A stretch of 48,566 bases of DNA from Setaria digitata (lineage: Eukaryota; Nematoda; Chromadorea; Rhabditida; Setariidae), in NCBI GenBank assembly GCA_003640385.1, contig RCAB01000457.1:1-48566 (forward strand), given 5' to 3'. A program made the position numbers and the translations under genes. This document shows, in pieces, positions 1-12,722 of this stretch (positions are counted from its first letter, which is position 1; every line of letters begins with the position of its first letter). The notes below the pieces were generated by a model. That model was not told the DNA's origin and searched no databases. It was given only the letters and a program-made list of their open reading frames with translations.

Positions 1-134
1 AACGTGCACTTCAATCTCGTTCACGTAATGTACCAGTGGAACGAAGAATCTCTTTCACTTCGAACGTGTACTTTGACCAGTTCAACAATCTCATCGACGT
101 AGCGTGTCAGCCAAACCAGGAATCTCTCTCACTT
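1..134. repeat. Degenerate two-copy tandem repeat at the left edge
   Basis: Two 49-base stretches, 12-60 and 86-134, both begin CAATCTC and end AATCTCTYTCACTT, and each is preceded by AACGTGYACTT (at 1 and at 64). The copies are diverged and differ in the short segment between these anchors. The block is less AT-rich than the sequence that follows. The first copy is probably cut by the window edge, so the array may continue to the left. I see no recognisable coding potential. Confidence 0.5.
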
Positions 135-2184
135 TAGAATCAATTAAAAATCAAATCCAAAACCATAAAATGTTCTTCATTTCCGTGGCCAAAACATTTC
201 TGTGCATGTGTTTATATTGATTTCTGATTATTACTTCCTACTTTTTGCAATTATTTTTTCCCTATGCCCCAAGGCTATAAATTCTTATCATACCACGCTG
301 ATCGGGCCGAATTCCTTTCTTTTGAAATAATTATTCCCATCAGAAAATTATGGAAATCTTCATTCATTATTTCAGTCAGAACTTCGTTTTAAACCACCGT
401 TTTAACTATGTCACTTTTATCAGTTATATTACTTCTTCTTTTTTTTTTATCGTTTTAAAATGTTATCCAAATTACAAAAATGTTATCAGTTATTTGATAC
501 TTCAAATATCCAACCAATGCTATGTGTAATTTTGCTCCTACGCCACTTGCAACTTCAACTACATTCAACCGAATTAAGCATCTGTAATTGGCGATAACAC
601 CGAAATAATTTCAAATTTCATTAATTCCTTATAGAGAAAAAGAAAAATAATACTGTTCTAAATCACTCCTCTCAATTGTTTAAAATTGTCGTTCTTTTTT
701 CTTCTTTTAAGGCAATTTTATTGCATAAACCAAAGTGAAAGCAACGACAATATATGTTAAATAATTTATCTTTAATTAGCCTTAGTCAGCAATTAGATAA
801 GAACAATTTCTAACCTTCAAATAATTAGTCATAATTAATTCTCAAAATTTTTGTCATAATAGTATTTTTAATTCATTTTGTATTTCAATCTATTGAACAC
901 TGAGGAAAAATTTATGATTTATATGCCATAGAGTCATTATTATTTTATCTACAAAAAGTTTAAGCTATTTTAATTTTGGCCCTTTATTGGCTCACAGTTT
1001 TCGCCCTGCTACTTCTTGGCCAATATACATTTAGTACACATACTTTATTTCGGCTAACTAGTGAATATTCAATAGTTTTTCATCTTAATTTCTGTTACAA
1101 CTAATGCAATGACATACACACGTACATGTACACGTACACGTCTAATTTATAATTAGTTAAATTTAAAAATATTAAATACAACGTGAATTGTTGACTAACA
1201 TGACGTTTCTAGCGTAGTGCGGACATATATTTATTTACTTTGATGTGTTAATATTATTATTACTCGTAGGATAAATGTCTTTTTTCTTAATTTGATGTGA
1301 TGATTTCTATTATTTATCTTTCTTTTTTTATTTTTCTTGAATAGGGAGAAAGCATTACACTCCGATGACGATAGTTCTGTAAAATGAGAACATTTACACT
1401 TTGGGCATAGTTTCACATTTCCCTAAAAATGTAATAATAATAATAATAATAGTAATTTATGTATTTCTGATTTGTGTATTTTTGCTAAAATGAAAAAAAA
1501 AAACGCAAAATTCAATCGTTGCTGATTTAATGATTCAGTTCTTTTTTTTTTTTTTTTTTCACAAAATTTTGAATATGAGTTCTTTTTTCTTTTTTTTTTT
1601 TATAAATTATTGAAATTTAAAATCGATTTAACGATAATGTAAACATATGCGACAAATTGCTTTGCTGTTTCCGTATAGAGAAAAAAAAAAAAAAAAATTA
1701 TAAACTGATGATAATATTTGATTCGTAATTGGTTTTTTTTTTTTTTTTTGGCTCCAGTCAAATTTTTTGAATAAAAACATATAATTTACAAATTGTTCGT
1801 ACTCTTCCACAAAAAGAAAAAAAAAAAAAAAAAAGGAAAAGTTCAAAATTGGATGAATTATTTATTCGTCATCTTGAAATAAAATGCTTGAAATTAGTCA
1901 AATTTAATGAAAAATTATCATTTATAAAGGATAACATTTATCGTACACAATTCTGGAATTTTGTTAAAAAAAAATATATATATATTGATAAGTTAGTAGG
2001 CGTGCTTATATATTTTTGCTTCATTTTCACTTTCATTTTTTTATTTTTTGTTGTTAATTTATTCTTTTTTAGTTGAATTTAGAACAATTCAATTTTCAAA
2101 GCAAAATTTAATTTTGCCTCTTTTAACTTAAAAAACTTTCATAAAGTTTAATAACTTTTTTTTTTTTTTTTTTTTTTTTGCCTA

Positions 2185-2185
2185 N
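2185..2185. other. Single unresolved base (N)
   Basis: A lone N follows a poly-T tract. I see no flanking duplication here, unlike the Ns at 18187 and 46701. It is probably a contig join or an ambiguous homopolymer end. Confidence 0.8.
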
Positions 2186-3589
2186 ATAAATAAAATAAAA
2201 GATCAAAACTGTTTGTTGATGAGAAAAAAAAAAAAAAAAAAAAAAAAAAAAGGAATGGAATAAAGTAGCAAGTGAGTTCATTCTAGGAGATGATGAAACA
2301 GTAGAAGTTCGTTTTCATTTATTGCCTGCCATTTAAGCTGAATGAATATTGAAAAGAATGAACGACTTTTTAATGAATGCAAAATATTGGATTGGAAATG
2401 TCTGTGCAAACAGCAAGTAGTTCTCTGGATGTCTTAATTTTAATTGAAAAAAAAAAAAATGAGAGGAAATGATTGCTCAAACGTACCTCTATTAAATTTC
2501 CAAAAAAAAAAAAAAAAATTATCAAAGAAATAAACTCAATTAAATGATCAAATTTTACCTAAACAACAGGGAAACAATGCAAAAATGTATGTCATTGTTA
2601 TAGCACGGTTCAGTTAATTTTTTAAATTTTTCATTATTTCAAATTTTTCTTTTTCCTGCTTTAATATGCGCTCCATTTTAGTGTGCATTTGAGAATTTGC
2701 AACACTTGGGTAGATAATTAATAAGATGATAGAAGAATGAAAATTTTTGCCATTAATACGAACAGTTTTTTAAGAGCATATTAACTTGAATAATTTATGA
2801 GTAATTCTAGCACTCATAAAACATATATTTTAGAACCAAATTAAAACTTCTTCGATTTTCTGGCATTCTGCAATTAAAAATGTTATTAATTAATAACTAT
2901 TAATTTACAGTGAAATTCTGCTTAACTTTGAGAATTTTTCAATTTTCAACTAAAATTACTTCAACAATTTTTTTTTTAATAAAAAAGAAATAAAAATAAA
3001 AAAAAAAAAAATCGTTTCGTATTATTCGGAAGCTAGAAACAAACAACTGTAATAGCATTAGCACAAACAAAATATACGAATGTTCTTCTGTTCTCCCATT
3101 CGATGTAATCATCATCATATCATCTCACTTTTTTTTTTTTTCCATTTCCATTCAATAAATGATATATCTCATTTATTGCTATGGAATCATTTAAAATTTC
3201 ATTTTTAACTCTTATCAATTAATTAGTGTAATTATTGCTGATAAAATCATTGCTTGAGCATTTCATTCAACATTTCAACCAGCATTCTATTTGTAGCATT
3301 GATTTCTCTTACGTATTGCTAATTCATCAAACAGAAATTTATTTAAAAAAGAGAAATTTAAAAAAAAAAAAAAAAAAAAAAGGCAAAAAAATAAAATAAA
3401 ATAAACGCGTCATATATCAATCAGCTCACTTCTTCGCAAACTGAGAAGAAGGCAACCAGTCAACAGAATACGAATAACTGATAGATTCTGTGTGTAGCCC
3501 ATATATCAGCATATCACCGTACTATTATCACTTATCTATTATTATTATTATCATCATCACTAGCATTATTATTATTGTTATTGTTATTG

Positions 3590-3591
<2 letters not shown>

Positions 3592-3633
<42 letters not shown>
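3592..3633. repeat. ATT/TTA trinucleotide microsatellite
   Basis: An uninterrupted run of about 14 TTA units. It is preceded from about 3535 by imperfect ATT/ATC/TTG trinucleotides. It yields an artificial poly-isoleucine ORF (3490-3702), which I do not regard as a gene. Confidence 0.9.
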
Positions 3634-3634
<1 letters not shown>

Positions 3635-3845
3635 TCACTATTGTTATTATAAATTCTTCTTGTCACCTACTAGTACTGATCATTACTGCAGCTGTCGATT
3701 AATATTGTTATTAATAATTTTTATCAGCTGACATCGTGGCAATTATTATCATTAACAAACAATTAAATTAAACTTTGCCCGTTAGTAAAACATTTTTTTC
3801 TTCTGTTTTTTTTTTTTTTTTTGCAAAGAAGCATTGTTTTTTTTT

Positions 3846-3846
3846 N
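3846..3846. other. Single unresolved base (N)
   Basis: An isolated N inside a T-run/A-run boundary, probably a contig join. Confidence 0.8.
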
Positions 3847-4581
3847 AAAAGAGAAAAATTGTTATAAGAATTACGAAATGTCAGCTGTTTGATGAGAAAA
3901 GTTTAAAAGCATCGTTGGAGAAAAAGTGTTAGAAATGGGTGGGATTTAATTCAAATTGCTCTTTTCTTATCATTTTCTACTTGTTATGGAAAGGTTTTCT
4001 TATAATTGTGCGCAATATTTCGACAAATAATTTCACTATTTAATTATTTATAAATGTAGCTAAGGTTTTTTTTTTTTTTGATAAAATAATTGTGATATAT
4101 ATATTTTTTTCTTTTTGCTAACATATTGATTGTATTGAGCTGTAGACTGATTAATGATAAAGCTTACCGAAATTATACCTCAAAATCGTTTCGCTTAATT
4201 GTTTTTCTTCTTTTTCTCTTTTCACAATCAATAATACTCCATGCTAAATATGTTTTGTGGAAAAAATCATTGTTTCTGTCAAAATGGAAAAAAAAAAAAT
4301 AATAATAATAAAATAAAATAAACGAGAAAAATCGTTATAAGAATTACACTTCAGGATCATATATTTATATATATATTTATAAATTAATCATACGTATGAT
4401 AAATTATCATCATTTTTTTTTTTTTTTTCATCCTAAATTGTAGATACCTAGTGTTATCAGTGTCACATTGATTATGAAGAAATATTTAAAAGTTTTGATG
4501 AGAAGGAGCAAGATAGTGGTATAAAGTGTTTAAAGCAACTTTCAACTGCTTTCATCTTCATCATAACTGTCAGTTCCTTTT

Positions 4582-4615
<34 letters not shown>

Positions 4616-7600
4616 CAACTCTCTCTCTTTTGTCCATAATGATTATTATTTTTTTGGCTCATGGTGCTAGTTCCTTTGAAACTTTTTCTCCTTCCATTTT
4701 GTTAATTCTTTTTTTTTTTTTTAAATCTTTTTACTTTTTTCATTATAAATGGATTTATTTTTAGTGATATTAGCATCGTTAATGATACATTATACGATTA
4801 ATACAGGATTGTCGCCATTGTCACCAAGTCATTTGTTATCATTATCATTATTTTGACCACTAGAATCATCAATCAGCAATTTTACGAGAGCCATTATCAG
4901 TGCTATATCTATAATTGCTATTTATTAATGTACTACTATCGTTGCTACTATCACCACTGCTGCAACTGATAGCATTATTATTGCTATCATTTTGGCCTGC
5001 AATACTAATTGTATTGATAATTGTAAAACAATATCAGTTATCATTGATTCAGGCTGTAATAGAGTAGTGGTACTTGCGCATGGACGATGACACAAAGTGT
5101 GTGCAAATCACTGAAGCAATCTTAGCTCGAGGTATCAATGATATCACAAGGTATGACCTTTTGTCAGCTTTTCCAGCAAAGTAAATCTTTCGTTGCTATC
5201 ACTAAATCTGCTCCTTCTCATTCTTCCACCTTACTTCATCATTTTCTTCTGTATCAGACTCAAAGGTCACTCGCTATATGATAATTAAGCAGCCTCAATG
5301 ACAATATGCCAAGAACGAACTTAGAAAAAATATCAGTCATGATCACTAGCAAAATTGAATTTGACAATTAATTACCGTTGAAGACAAGTTGAGAATTTTT
5401 TTTTTTTTTAATATTAGGCTTTCTACAACAACAACTGAAAAAAAAAAAACAAACAAACATTCTCATCGAAGTTTAAAATTTATTATAATTTAGCAAGTTT
5501 AGAAAGAGTGCTAAATTAAAATGTGATTTTAAAATTATTTTAATCTTTTTGATCCAAAAATTTTGTAATATCAATGAGAAAAGAAAAAAAAAAAAAAAAG
5601 ACATGGTCAATTTTTCGTGGAAATTTTAGTGTAACAAAAAGCAATTTGTAATATTTAATAGTTATAATACCTATTTTTTTCCACTTCTTGTCATTTCTTT
5701 TTTTTTTCTCGCCCCTCAACTTACGAAATAATTGTCAACTTATTTAAGTAGCAAGTGAAAAGTATGAGATTTAATTCATCGGATTGGAATAGTTTTGTGT
5801 TGGACATTGATCACCAACAGGATGGCAAATTTCGATCTTCTCTACTAACAAACATTTCCATGTAGCATACTTAAAATGATATTTCTAGCCAAAGCACACT
5901 TTGGCTAAGCTAAGCCGAAAAAAAAGGAGCAAGAAAAAGGAGAAAAACGAAAAAAAAAAAAAAAAGTAAAAAAATGATAACAATTCATGAAAATCTTTAT
6001 ATTTAGGCAATTATTTGTTGTCTGAACAATTATTACTCTCTTTTCGTTTTTTTTTTTTTTTTCTCCATTTAAAATTATAAATTATCAAAACACTTTTAAC
6101 ATAACTTTTTACTCTGCACTTTCAAATTTTCTTAAATTGTTCCATTCAATTTATCGACAAATATCTGAAAAAATAAAATGACTTAGTTGAGAGTTTGTTA
6201 ACTGAGAAGTTTGCACACTTTTCCTATAACCTTCTTATCAATAACAACTGTGCTATCAAGAGATCAAATTCTATGCATTATAAATATATAGGCGTCATTT
6301 TTTTTTTTTTTTTTGGCAATTTAAAATCAAGAAATTTGACACATTATTGTGAGTAAATAACAGAGAATGAAGAGAGTAGAGGGCAGAGGGCAAAGGGCAA
6401 AGACAGAGGATTGCAGAAGAAAAGTGAACACAACTAAATAAAACTTATTTGCTCATGTAATTATGCAAACATCTAGCCAACAAGTTCATTATATTGGATT
6501 TTTTCCTCCCATTCGAATTCTCCTTTATAAGATGGAAAGTATTTGACATTCCTCATAACTTTCGTTGGAAAAGGGAACAACTCCTGCTTACTTATCACTA
6601 AGTTCAAAAAAGGGTATAATAGGCATGGAAATTTTGAAGAGGCCAAAGTTGAACTAATATTGTTTTTTGTTGTATAACTAATAAAGTTATGATAGTGCTA
6701 TGCGAATAAAAAGCCAAGCTAGAAGCAAAAAAAAAAAAGCCGAGTAATGATTTATCAATTGAGTTAACTTGGTGATAAGCTAACGAAGTTAATTTTGTAC
6801 TATAGCAAGTCCGTGAAAACTAGTGTCTTAAAGATGTTTTATTTTTCATTGCAAGAATATCTTTTCTGCTACTTTAAAAAGACAGTAATTTGGTATTCAA
6901 TTTCTTTTCAGGAGCTAAATTAAACTGGTAAGAGGTCATTTTTTAATAATTAACATACAACATTTATTTAACCTAATATTTCTAAATGAAAACTGAATTT
7001 ACTTCATTTCGTAGCCGTATGATACTGAGTACTTTATAAAATATTCAAATTATTGAAAAAAAAAATGACATCATCAATATTTTCACTATGAATTAACTAC
7101 ATTGTACTCATTATGCATCAAGATTTGGACTCACAGAGAAATTTAACTTTAAGCTTTAAGCCGAAAGACGAAAACAGTGGTTTTTTTTTCTCTACGATAA
7201 GAATTTTGAATTTTAAAAACTTTAAGTTTGTAGCTTTAAATCTTTCAATAATTTTTTTTTTTTTGTAAAGAGATGATTAAATCTTCAAGAAATAATGTTT
7301 AATTCTCGTAGATAAGCGAAGAGCCTTAAAAGAAATCGTTAAATTATTAAATATCTAAGCGAAAGATTGATTAAATAAATGATGATAAAAAGTTTTGAAA
7401 AGTATTCCAGGTTTTTGTCATACTTTGGAAATTTTGTTTCATTTCTTGTACTTAGGGTTCTTTTGGGTCTTATCACTTGTTTAAACTTTATTCCCTTCTT
7501 TTTTTTTTTTAAATTTATTTCTGCCTAATGTGTTTATTTATATAATTGTAATTGTTAATTGTTAATATTAGGTGAAAAGGTGATGATAACTAATCCTTAT

Positions 7601-9769
7601 CAATATCGGAAAATTATAAATAACTAAACTTTGCATTGTAGCTTATCACAATAATCTCTTCAGCATTTCCTTAACTTTTTGCTTCATAAAATCATTGCTT
7701 TGTGAGTTTATTTGAAAATACTGTTAAATTGCTACTGTAAATAAAGCTCAACAAGTTATTTGCTATTTTATGATAGACTAAAATGAAATTAGATTATTCA
7801 GTGGCTATTCGATGAGTCCATTCATTAGCATCATGAAGATGAAACTGAAATATTGACCTTCCTAGTACTAAATTTGATCAAAAAAAAAAAATTAATTAAT
7901 GAATTAAAATCTTACGAATTCTTTTTTTTTTTTTTTTGTTTTTAAATTCTGGAAATCCTTGAAATCAGCCTTTACAAGATGATGACAATTAGCAGATGGA
8001 TGAAACATTCTTAAGATTATAATTAAATTCACTTATGAATTATGAGTTCTGATTTGTTTCTTGACAAGCATTTTAGCATGTGCTAAGGTATTTAATTGCA
8101 TTGCGTTAATTTGGTTATTAAGGAGCTATTTAAGGATGACATTTGCATGGCTTAAATAATTAAGAAGTTGTCGTACTCTTTTGAATAGTTTTTAAAAAAT
8201 TTAAATTTTTATAAGTAATGATAGGATAGTACTGGCAAAATTGTTTCTTTGTTTTGACATTATGCCTTGTATTTTGGAATAGAAATCATTTTTGTTATCA
8301 AATATAATCACTTTCATAAAAAAAAAAATTATTAATAGTAGATTAAATGGCAACTTGTAAGTTGATAAGAGTATAATATTGAGTAATGAGTAAAAGGTAA
8401 GTAGGAAAATTATGAAAATTTATTTCGAAATAATGAAATTTTTCTGATATATAATGAGCAGACGGAAATATTATTAAAAATTAAAAGTTTATTTCTGAAA
8501 ATTAGAATAAATTAATTGATTAAGACACGATGAGAAAAAGCATTTAGTTCTTGCTTAACAAAATATACACATTAAGCATAAATTAAGTAAAACTTATTAA
8601 TAATAATCGTCATCATCATATTTTTTTTTTTTTTTATTCTTGAACATCTGTTAGCATGGCGAAAGAAACAGCTTGAACTACCTAAACATCCGGCAGAAAC
8701 TGAGCTTTCAATCGGAAATGGATCGATCGTTTTTTTTTTGATTGATTGATTGATTTTTTTTCCTGTCTAACATGTTTTAATTATTAATGCACCTATCTAA
8801 AAGTGTTTATTAGACTAATTGGCTAGTCTGATAAAAATGATTAATCTTGGTTAAGCCATCCAACATCGATGATAAATGGTTGAAGGAAGGAAGTTGACAA
8901 GATAATTGTCAGTAAACGATTCATACAACAAAAAGTAAAATATCATCACTGACAGAAGAAATAATTACAAACAAAAGAGAAAACAAAAAAAATGATATCA
9001 AAAAAAAAAAAAAAACAAGAAAATAATACAAGCAGATTTTGTCAGTCTTCCTGTCACAGGTTGTATATTTTATCAAATAATTAATAACTGCCTCATCAAA
9101 TAAGAACTAATTAGTATCGAATTTAAATAAATATCAGTGATCGGAACTGTGCAAAAGATCAGAAACTTTATATTTGACACAGAAATAACAAAAATGTTTC
9201 TTCCCTACTTCTCTCTTTGAAAAAAAAAAAAAAAAAAAGGGAAAAATTGCCAAAATTTCTGAAATTTTTTAGTGGATAAAAGATCATCGGTAATGTGATA
9301 CTTTTAACGAATAAATGGCATGTTTATTTAACAGAAATTTTTAAACTCCATCGTTAAATAAACTTCTTCGCTTCACTTTAAATTAACAATCATTTTGACA
9401 AACAAAATCAAAAATGCTACATTTCTGTGTCCTATCAAGATATTCAGTGATAAGCCTTAATCAGCTGGCAAATTAACAGATAAAGAAAAAAAAAGAAAAG
9501 ATCAGTGTTAATTAAATGCTTTATTAAAATTCCACTTTCTAATAACTTGATGTAATCACACAGTGATAAGTTGAGGCCAAAAGAAGAAAAAAAAAAGTAT
9601 TTGTATTTAATATGAATTTAATATCTTTTAATAGTTACATTTTTGCAATTTCAATTAAAAATATTTCAAATCCTTTTGTCACACCATTTTCTTTTCAAAT
9701 TTCTCCTTTTTATTTTTAAGTTGTTTAATTTTTTTCAAAAAAAAAAAAAAAAATTTGAATTATTTACAG

Positions 9770-12529
9770 ATGGCTAACCATTGAGGTTCTTTTCTCCGTG
9801 GTATACGGTCTTCTTATGCTCATTGGTATTACCGGAAACGGTGGTGTCCTAATCGCATTTACAAAAAATCGACGACTTCGTTCTGCTAGAAATGTATTTT
9901 TACTGAATTTAATCATTACTGATTTACTACTCTGTGTTACGGCAATTCCCGTTACACCGTGGTATGCACTCACCAAAAACTGGACCTTTGGCTCATTAAT
10001 GTGTCGTTTAATGCCTCTTTCCAACTCATGCTCCGTTTTTGTAACAAGGTAAGACTTGTCTCATTCGTCTGAGAGAAATTATCTTTTGGTAAGTAGTCAT
10101 AGCAACCTTTGGACAGATATCATCTTGATAATATTTTCTGATCGGACAAATTGTTGGCAAGGCTAGAGAGAGAGAATTATTATTTTTAACATGAACTAGT
10201 AAAATTTCCTTGGCATGTTTTTCCAGTCCAACTATGAAATGAAAATAAAACACTGAAAAACAAATAGTTATTGGCATAAGAAAAAATTAGTAATTAAATA
10301 AATAATCCTAATAACTCCTGAAAATATGGAACTTTTGGATTAGTTCCCGAAGTTTGTTGATTTCGAAGATCGGTAAGATGGTATAAAAAATACAAATATA
10401 AGAATCATTAAATTCTTGCATCATTTTATTTTTGCAAAAATTCTATTCAGATAACTTTTCGGGACAGGTATATTTACAGTTCTGGATAAATGCCTTTAAA
10501 AAAATATAATTGCTATTCGAAATATAACATTTCAGATAATTTAGTAATAATGTTTTCGACGAGTATTGTTCCGGTTAAATAACTACATAATATTGTTATT
10601 TTTAATTAAAACAATTTCAAGATAAATTCTGGTGTACTGTTTCGGACCAATAAGCAGTTACCAATTATCATTTCCTAATAATCTATTCACAGTAAAATTA
10701 TAATTTCGCACTAATGAACTTCTAGCGTAATTACATCACTGCAATTAATAAAATAGTGTAATTATTGCTCCAAATAAATAGGCTTGCTGCTTGCGTGAAA
10801 TAAAAAAAATAAATATGAAAGATTTTGAGTAGCTACCGTCTAGTGCTTTAAAAAATTTTTTTTTAACTTTTTCTTTTTCGAGTTTGTTTAGCGATTCAAT
10901 CTCGTACAATACAATATTTTATGATAATTTACCACTTCATATGATAAAGCTAGATCTTATCAGTGCAGATTATCTTAAAATCATTGATTTAAATTTACTT
11001 TGACAAAAGTTAATCAACAATTTCAGCTGGAGCTTGACAGCTATAGCGATTGATAAATTTGTCCACATAATGGATCCTACTCGAGCACCTGTATCTATCA
11101 GTCAAGCAGGTCTAGTTACAACCTTCATTTGGGTAGCTAGCACGTTAATTAATATTCCTTATCTTATGAGTTATGAACTAGTCGATGGTGCATACTATGT
11201 GGCAAATAATACGACACCATTTTGTGGCCTTTTTTGTGATGAAATCAACTGGAACGGTGAAACACCTCGACGTATTTACGGATCAGCTGTTGTTTTATTG
11301 CAGGTAAATCAGTGATAAATCATTATTACCGAAGTTCATTCGATAGGAATAAAATTAGTTTTCATTTTTGCTACCGAAAATTTAGTTTTTAATTTGTTTT
11401 CATTGAGCAGAACACTTCAATAAAACGAAGTGATTTAGTTTGTTATTCCACTAACAATTATAACATATTGCTATGCTCGGATATTGATCAAGGTGGCTAG
11501 TGATATGATTATTCAAAATGTGCAGTTCAGCAAAAGCTTATCAATTGCTCAACGTGAAGAAGCAGCGAATCGGAGGAAACGAGTAAGTGTGAAAGAAACA
11601 TTCCGTTCTTTTAATTCTCTAAATTTTTATTAGTTTAAGATACGTCTAAGTTGAGCAAAATTTGAGATAATTCTCAACACAGATCAGTATATTTTAGGAC
11701 AAAATTTAATACGATAATTCATCACATTTAAAATCAGATACTGTACTTTATTTTAGGAACAGATACGATATATTCCATTATTATCTTCACTTTAGAACTA
11801 GTGTTACTGTCACTCATCACTATGTTTCAGTCTGTCTTAGAATCATCAATAATTATTGCTCTATTACACTCTGAGCAGTTCATACTAGTGCTGTTTTTCT
11901 CGAATTTCGATAGCCGAGTAGAAAGTTTTCGATTTAATTTGTGGAAAATTGAAATGAATCATGTATTTACAGGTTAATTATATACTTATTGGTATGGTAA
12001 TTGCATTTATCGGTTGTTGGCTACCGTTAACTGTCGTTAATGTACTCAAGGATTTCAGTGAGCTTTGCTTCTTATTCTCTTTGGTGCTACAGCTAATTTC
12101 GATCAACTCTAAAGCTGCAGAAATTGGAATAGTTGAGAGGAAATTCCGCCAACAATTGTTTTATACTTTTTGAATCTCATATGATAGTATATTGATAGCA
12201 GCTAGATCATTCTAATTACTATCGAAGTGATAGCCTAATAAAGAGTCATTAACTTTCACTCTTCTAATCATGTTTCAGAATGGGAGCCAGAATTTCTCCT
12301 AAAACAGCCGTTCTTTTGGCCACTAGTAGCTCATGTCATAGCAATGTCAACCGTCATTTGGAATCCTGTCCTATTTTTCTGGCTAACCAGACGAAAGAAG
12401 CAATCGAAAATGTTGCATCGCTTTAGTGTTTCATTGAATGCCTTCGGTACAACGATTTCACGATTCAGTTCAATGCGTCGTAAATCATACATGTTTCGTT
12501 CTATTCACACATACAATTCTACTCGGTAA
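9770..12529 (+). CDS. Neuropeptide receptor, NPY/NPF-like rhodopsin-class GPCR (5' incomplete)
   Basis: Five exons join in frame: 9770-10048, 11027-11303, 11439-11582, 11973-12057, 12279-12529. They give about 344 residues from just before TM1 to the stop. Seen: TM1 with GNGGVL, TM2 with the TDLLLC aspartate, the TM3 cysteine in GSLMCRL, and DKF in place of DRY at the end of TM3. ECL2 carries the FCGLFC cysteines, TM5 starts FVIPLTIITY, ICL3 is basic (ANRRKR), TM6 has CWLP and TM7 has NPVLFF (NPxxY-like). The pattern ARNVFLLNL..TDLLLC..A.P.TPW and the acceptors are those of invertebrate NPF/sNPF-type receptors; among C. elegans receptors the NPR-11 type seems closest, from memory. The first exon here starts in phase 2 with no usable ATG, so the N-terminus is encoded upstream and was not found. 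The short tail after TM7 ends at a TAA that overlaps a possible GT donor (12525), so a longer isoform is possible. Confidence 0.88.
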
Positions 12530-12716
12530 ATTGCCATTAAAAATTATCACCATATCACCATTGCATTTATCAGTTGCATCTATGTACTGCTGCTACTAGT
12601 CTTTAGGAAGTTTGAATCGAAAACTGAATTTAGTAGTAATGAGTTGAGTGAATTTGTGCTTAAATTGAATCTTCTTTATGTGCTGAAAATGATTGAACTT
12701 TTTTTATGCTTCTTGA

Positions 12717-12722
12717 AATAAA
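12717..12722 (+). terminator. AATAAA polyadenylation signal of the GPCR gene
   Basis: A canonical AATAAA lies about 190 bases after the GPCR stop codon on the coding strand. Confidence 0.55.

Larger units (their letters stand above)
135..9769. other. Gene-poor AT-rich region upstream of, or in a first intron of, the GPCR gene
   Basis: No exon could be supported in this 9.6 kb. It contains many A or T homopolymers of 10 to about 30 bases (for example poly-T 2158-2179 and poly-A 2223-2251), an ATT microsatellite, and two single Ns at 2185 and 3846. The missing 5' exon(s) of the GPCR gene probably lie here or further left, so part of this region may be intron. The short ORFs present are low-complexity (runs of F, K or I from homopolymers) and look like chance. 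Confidence 0.6.

Noticed and set aside
3490..3702. ORF of 70 codons rich in isoleucine
   Set aside because: It is a translation of the ATT microsatellite and has no other features.
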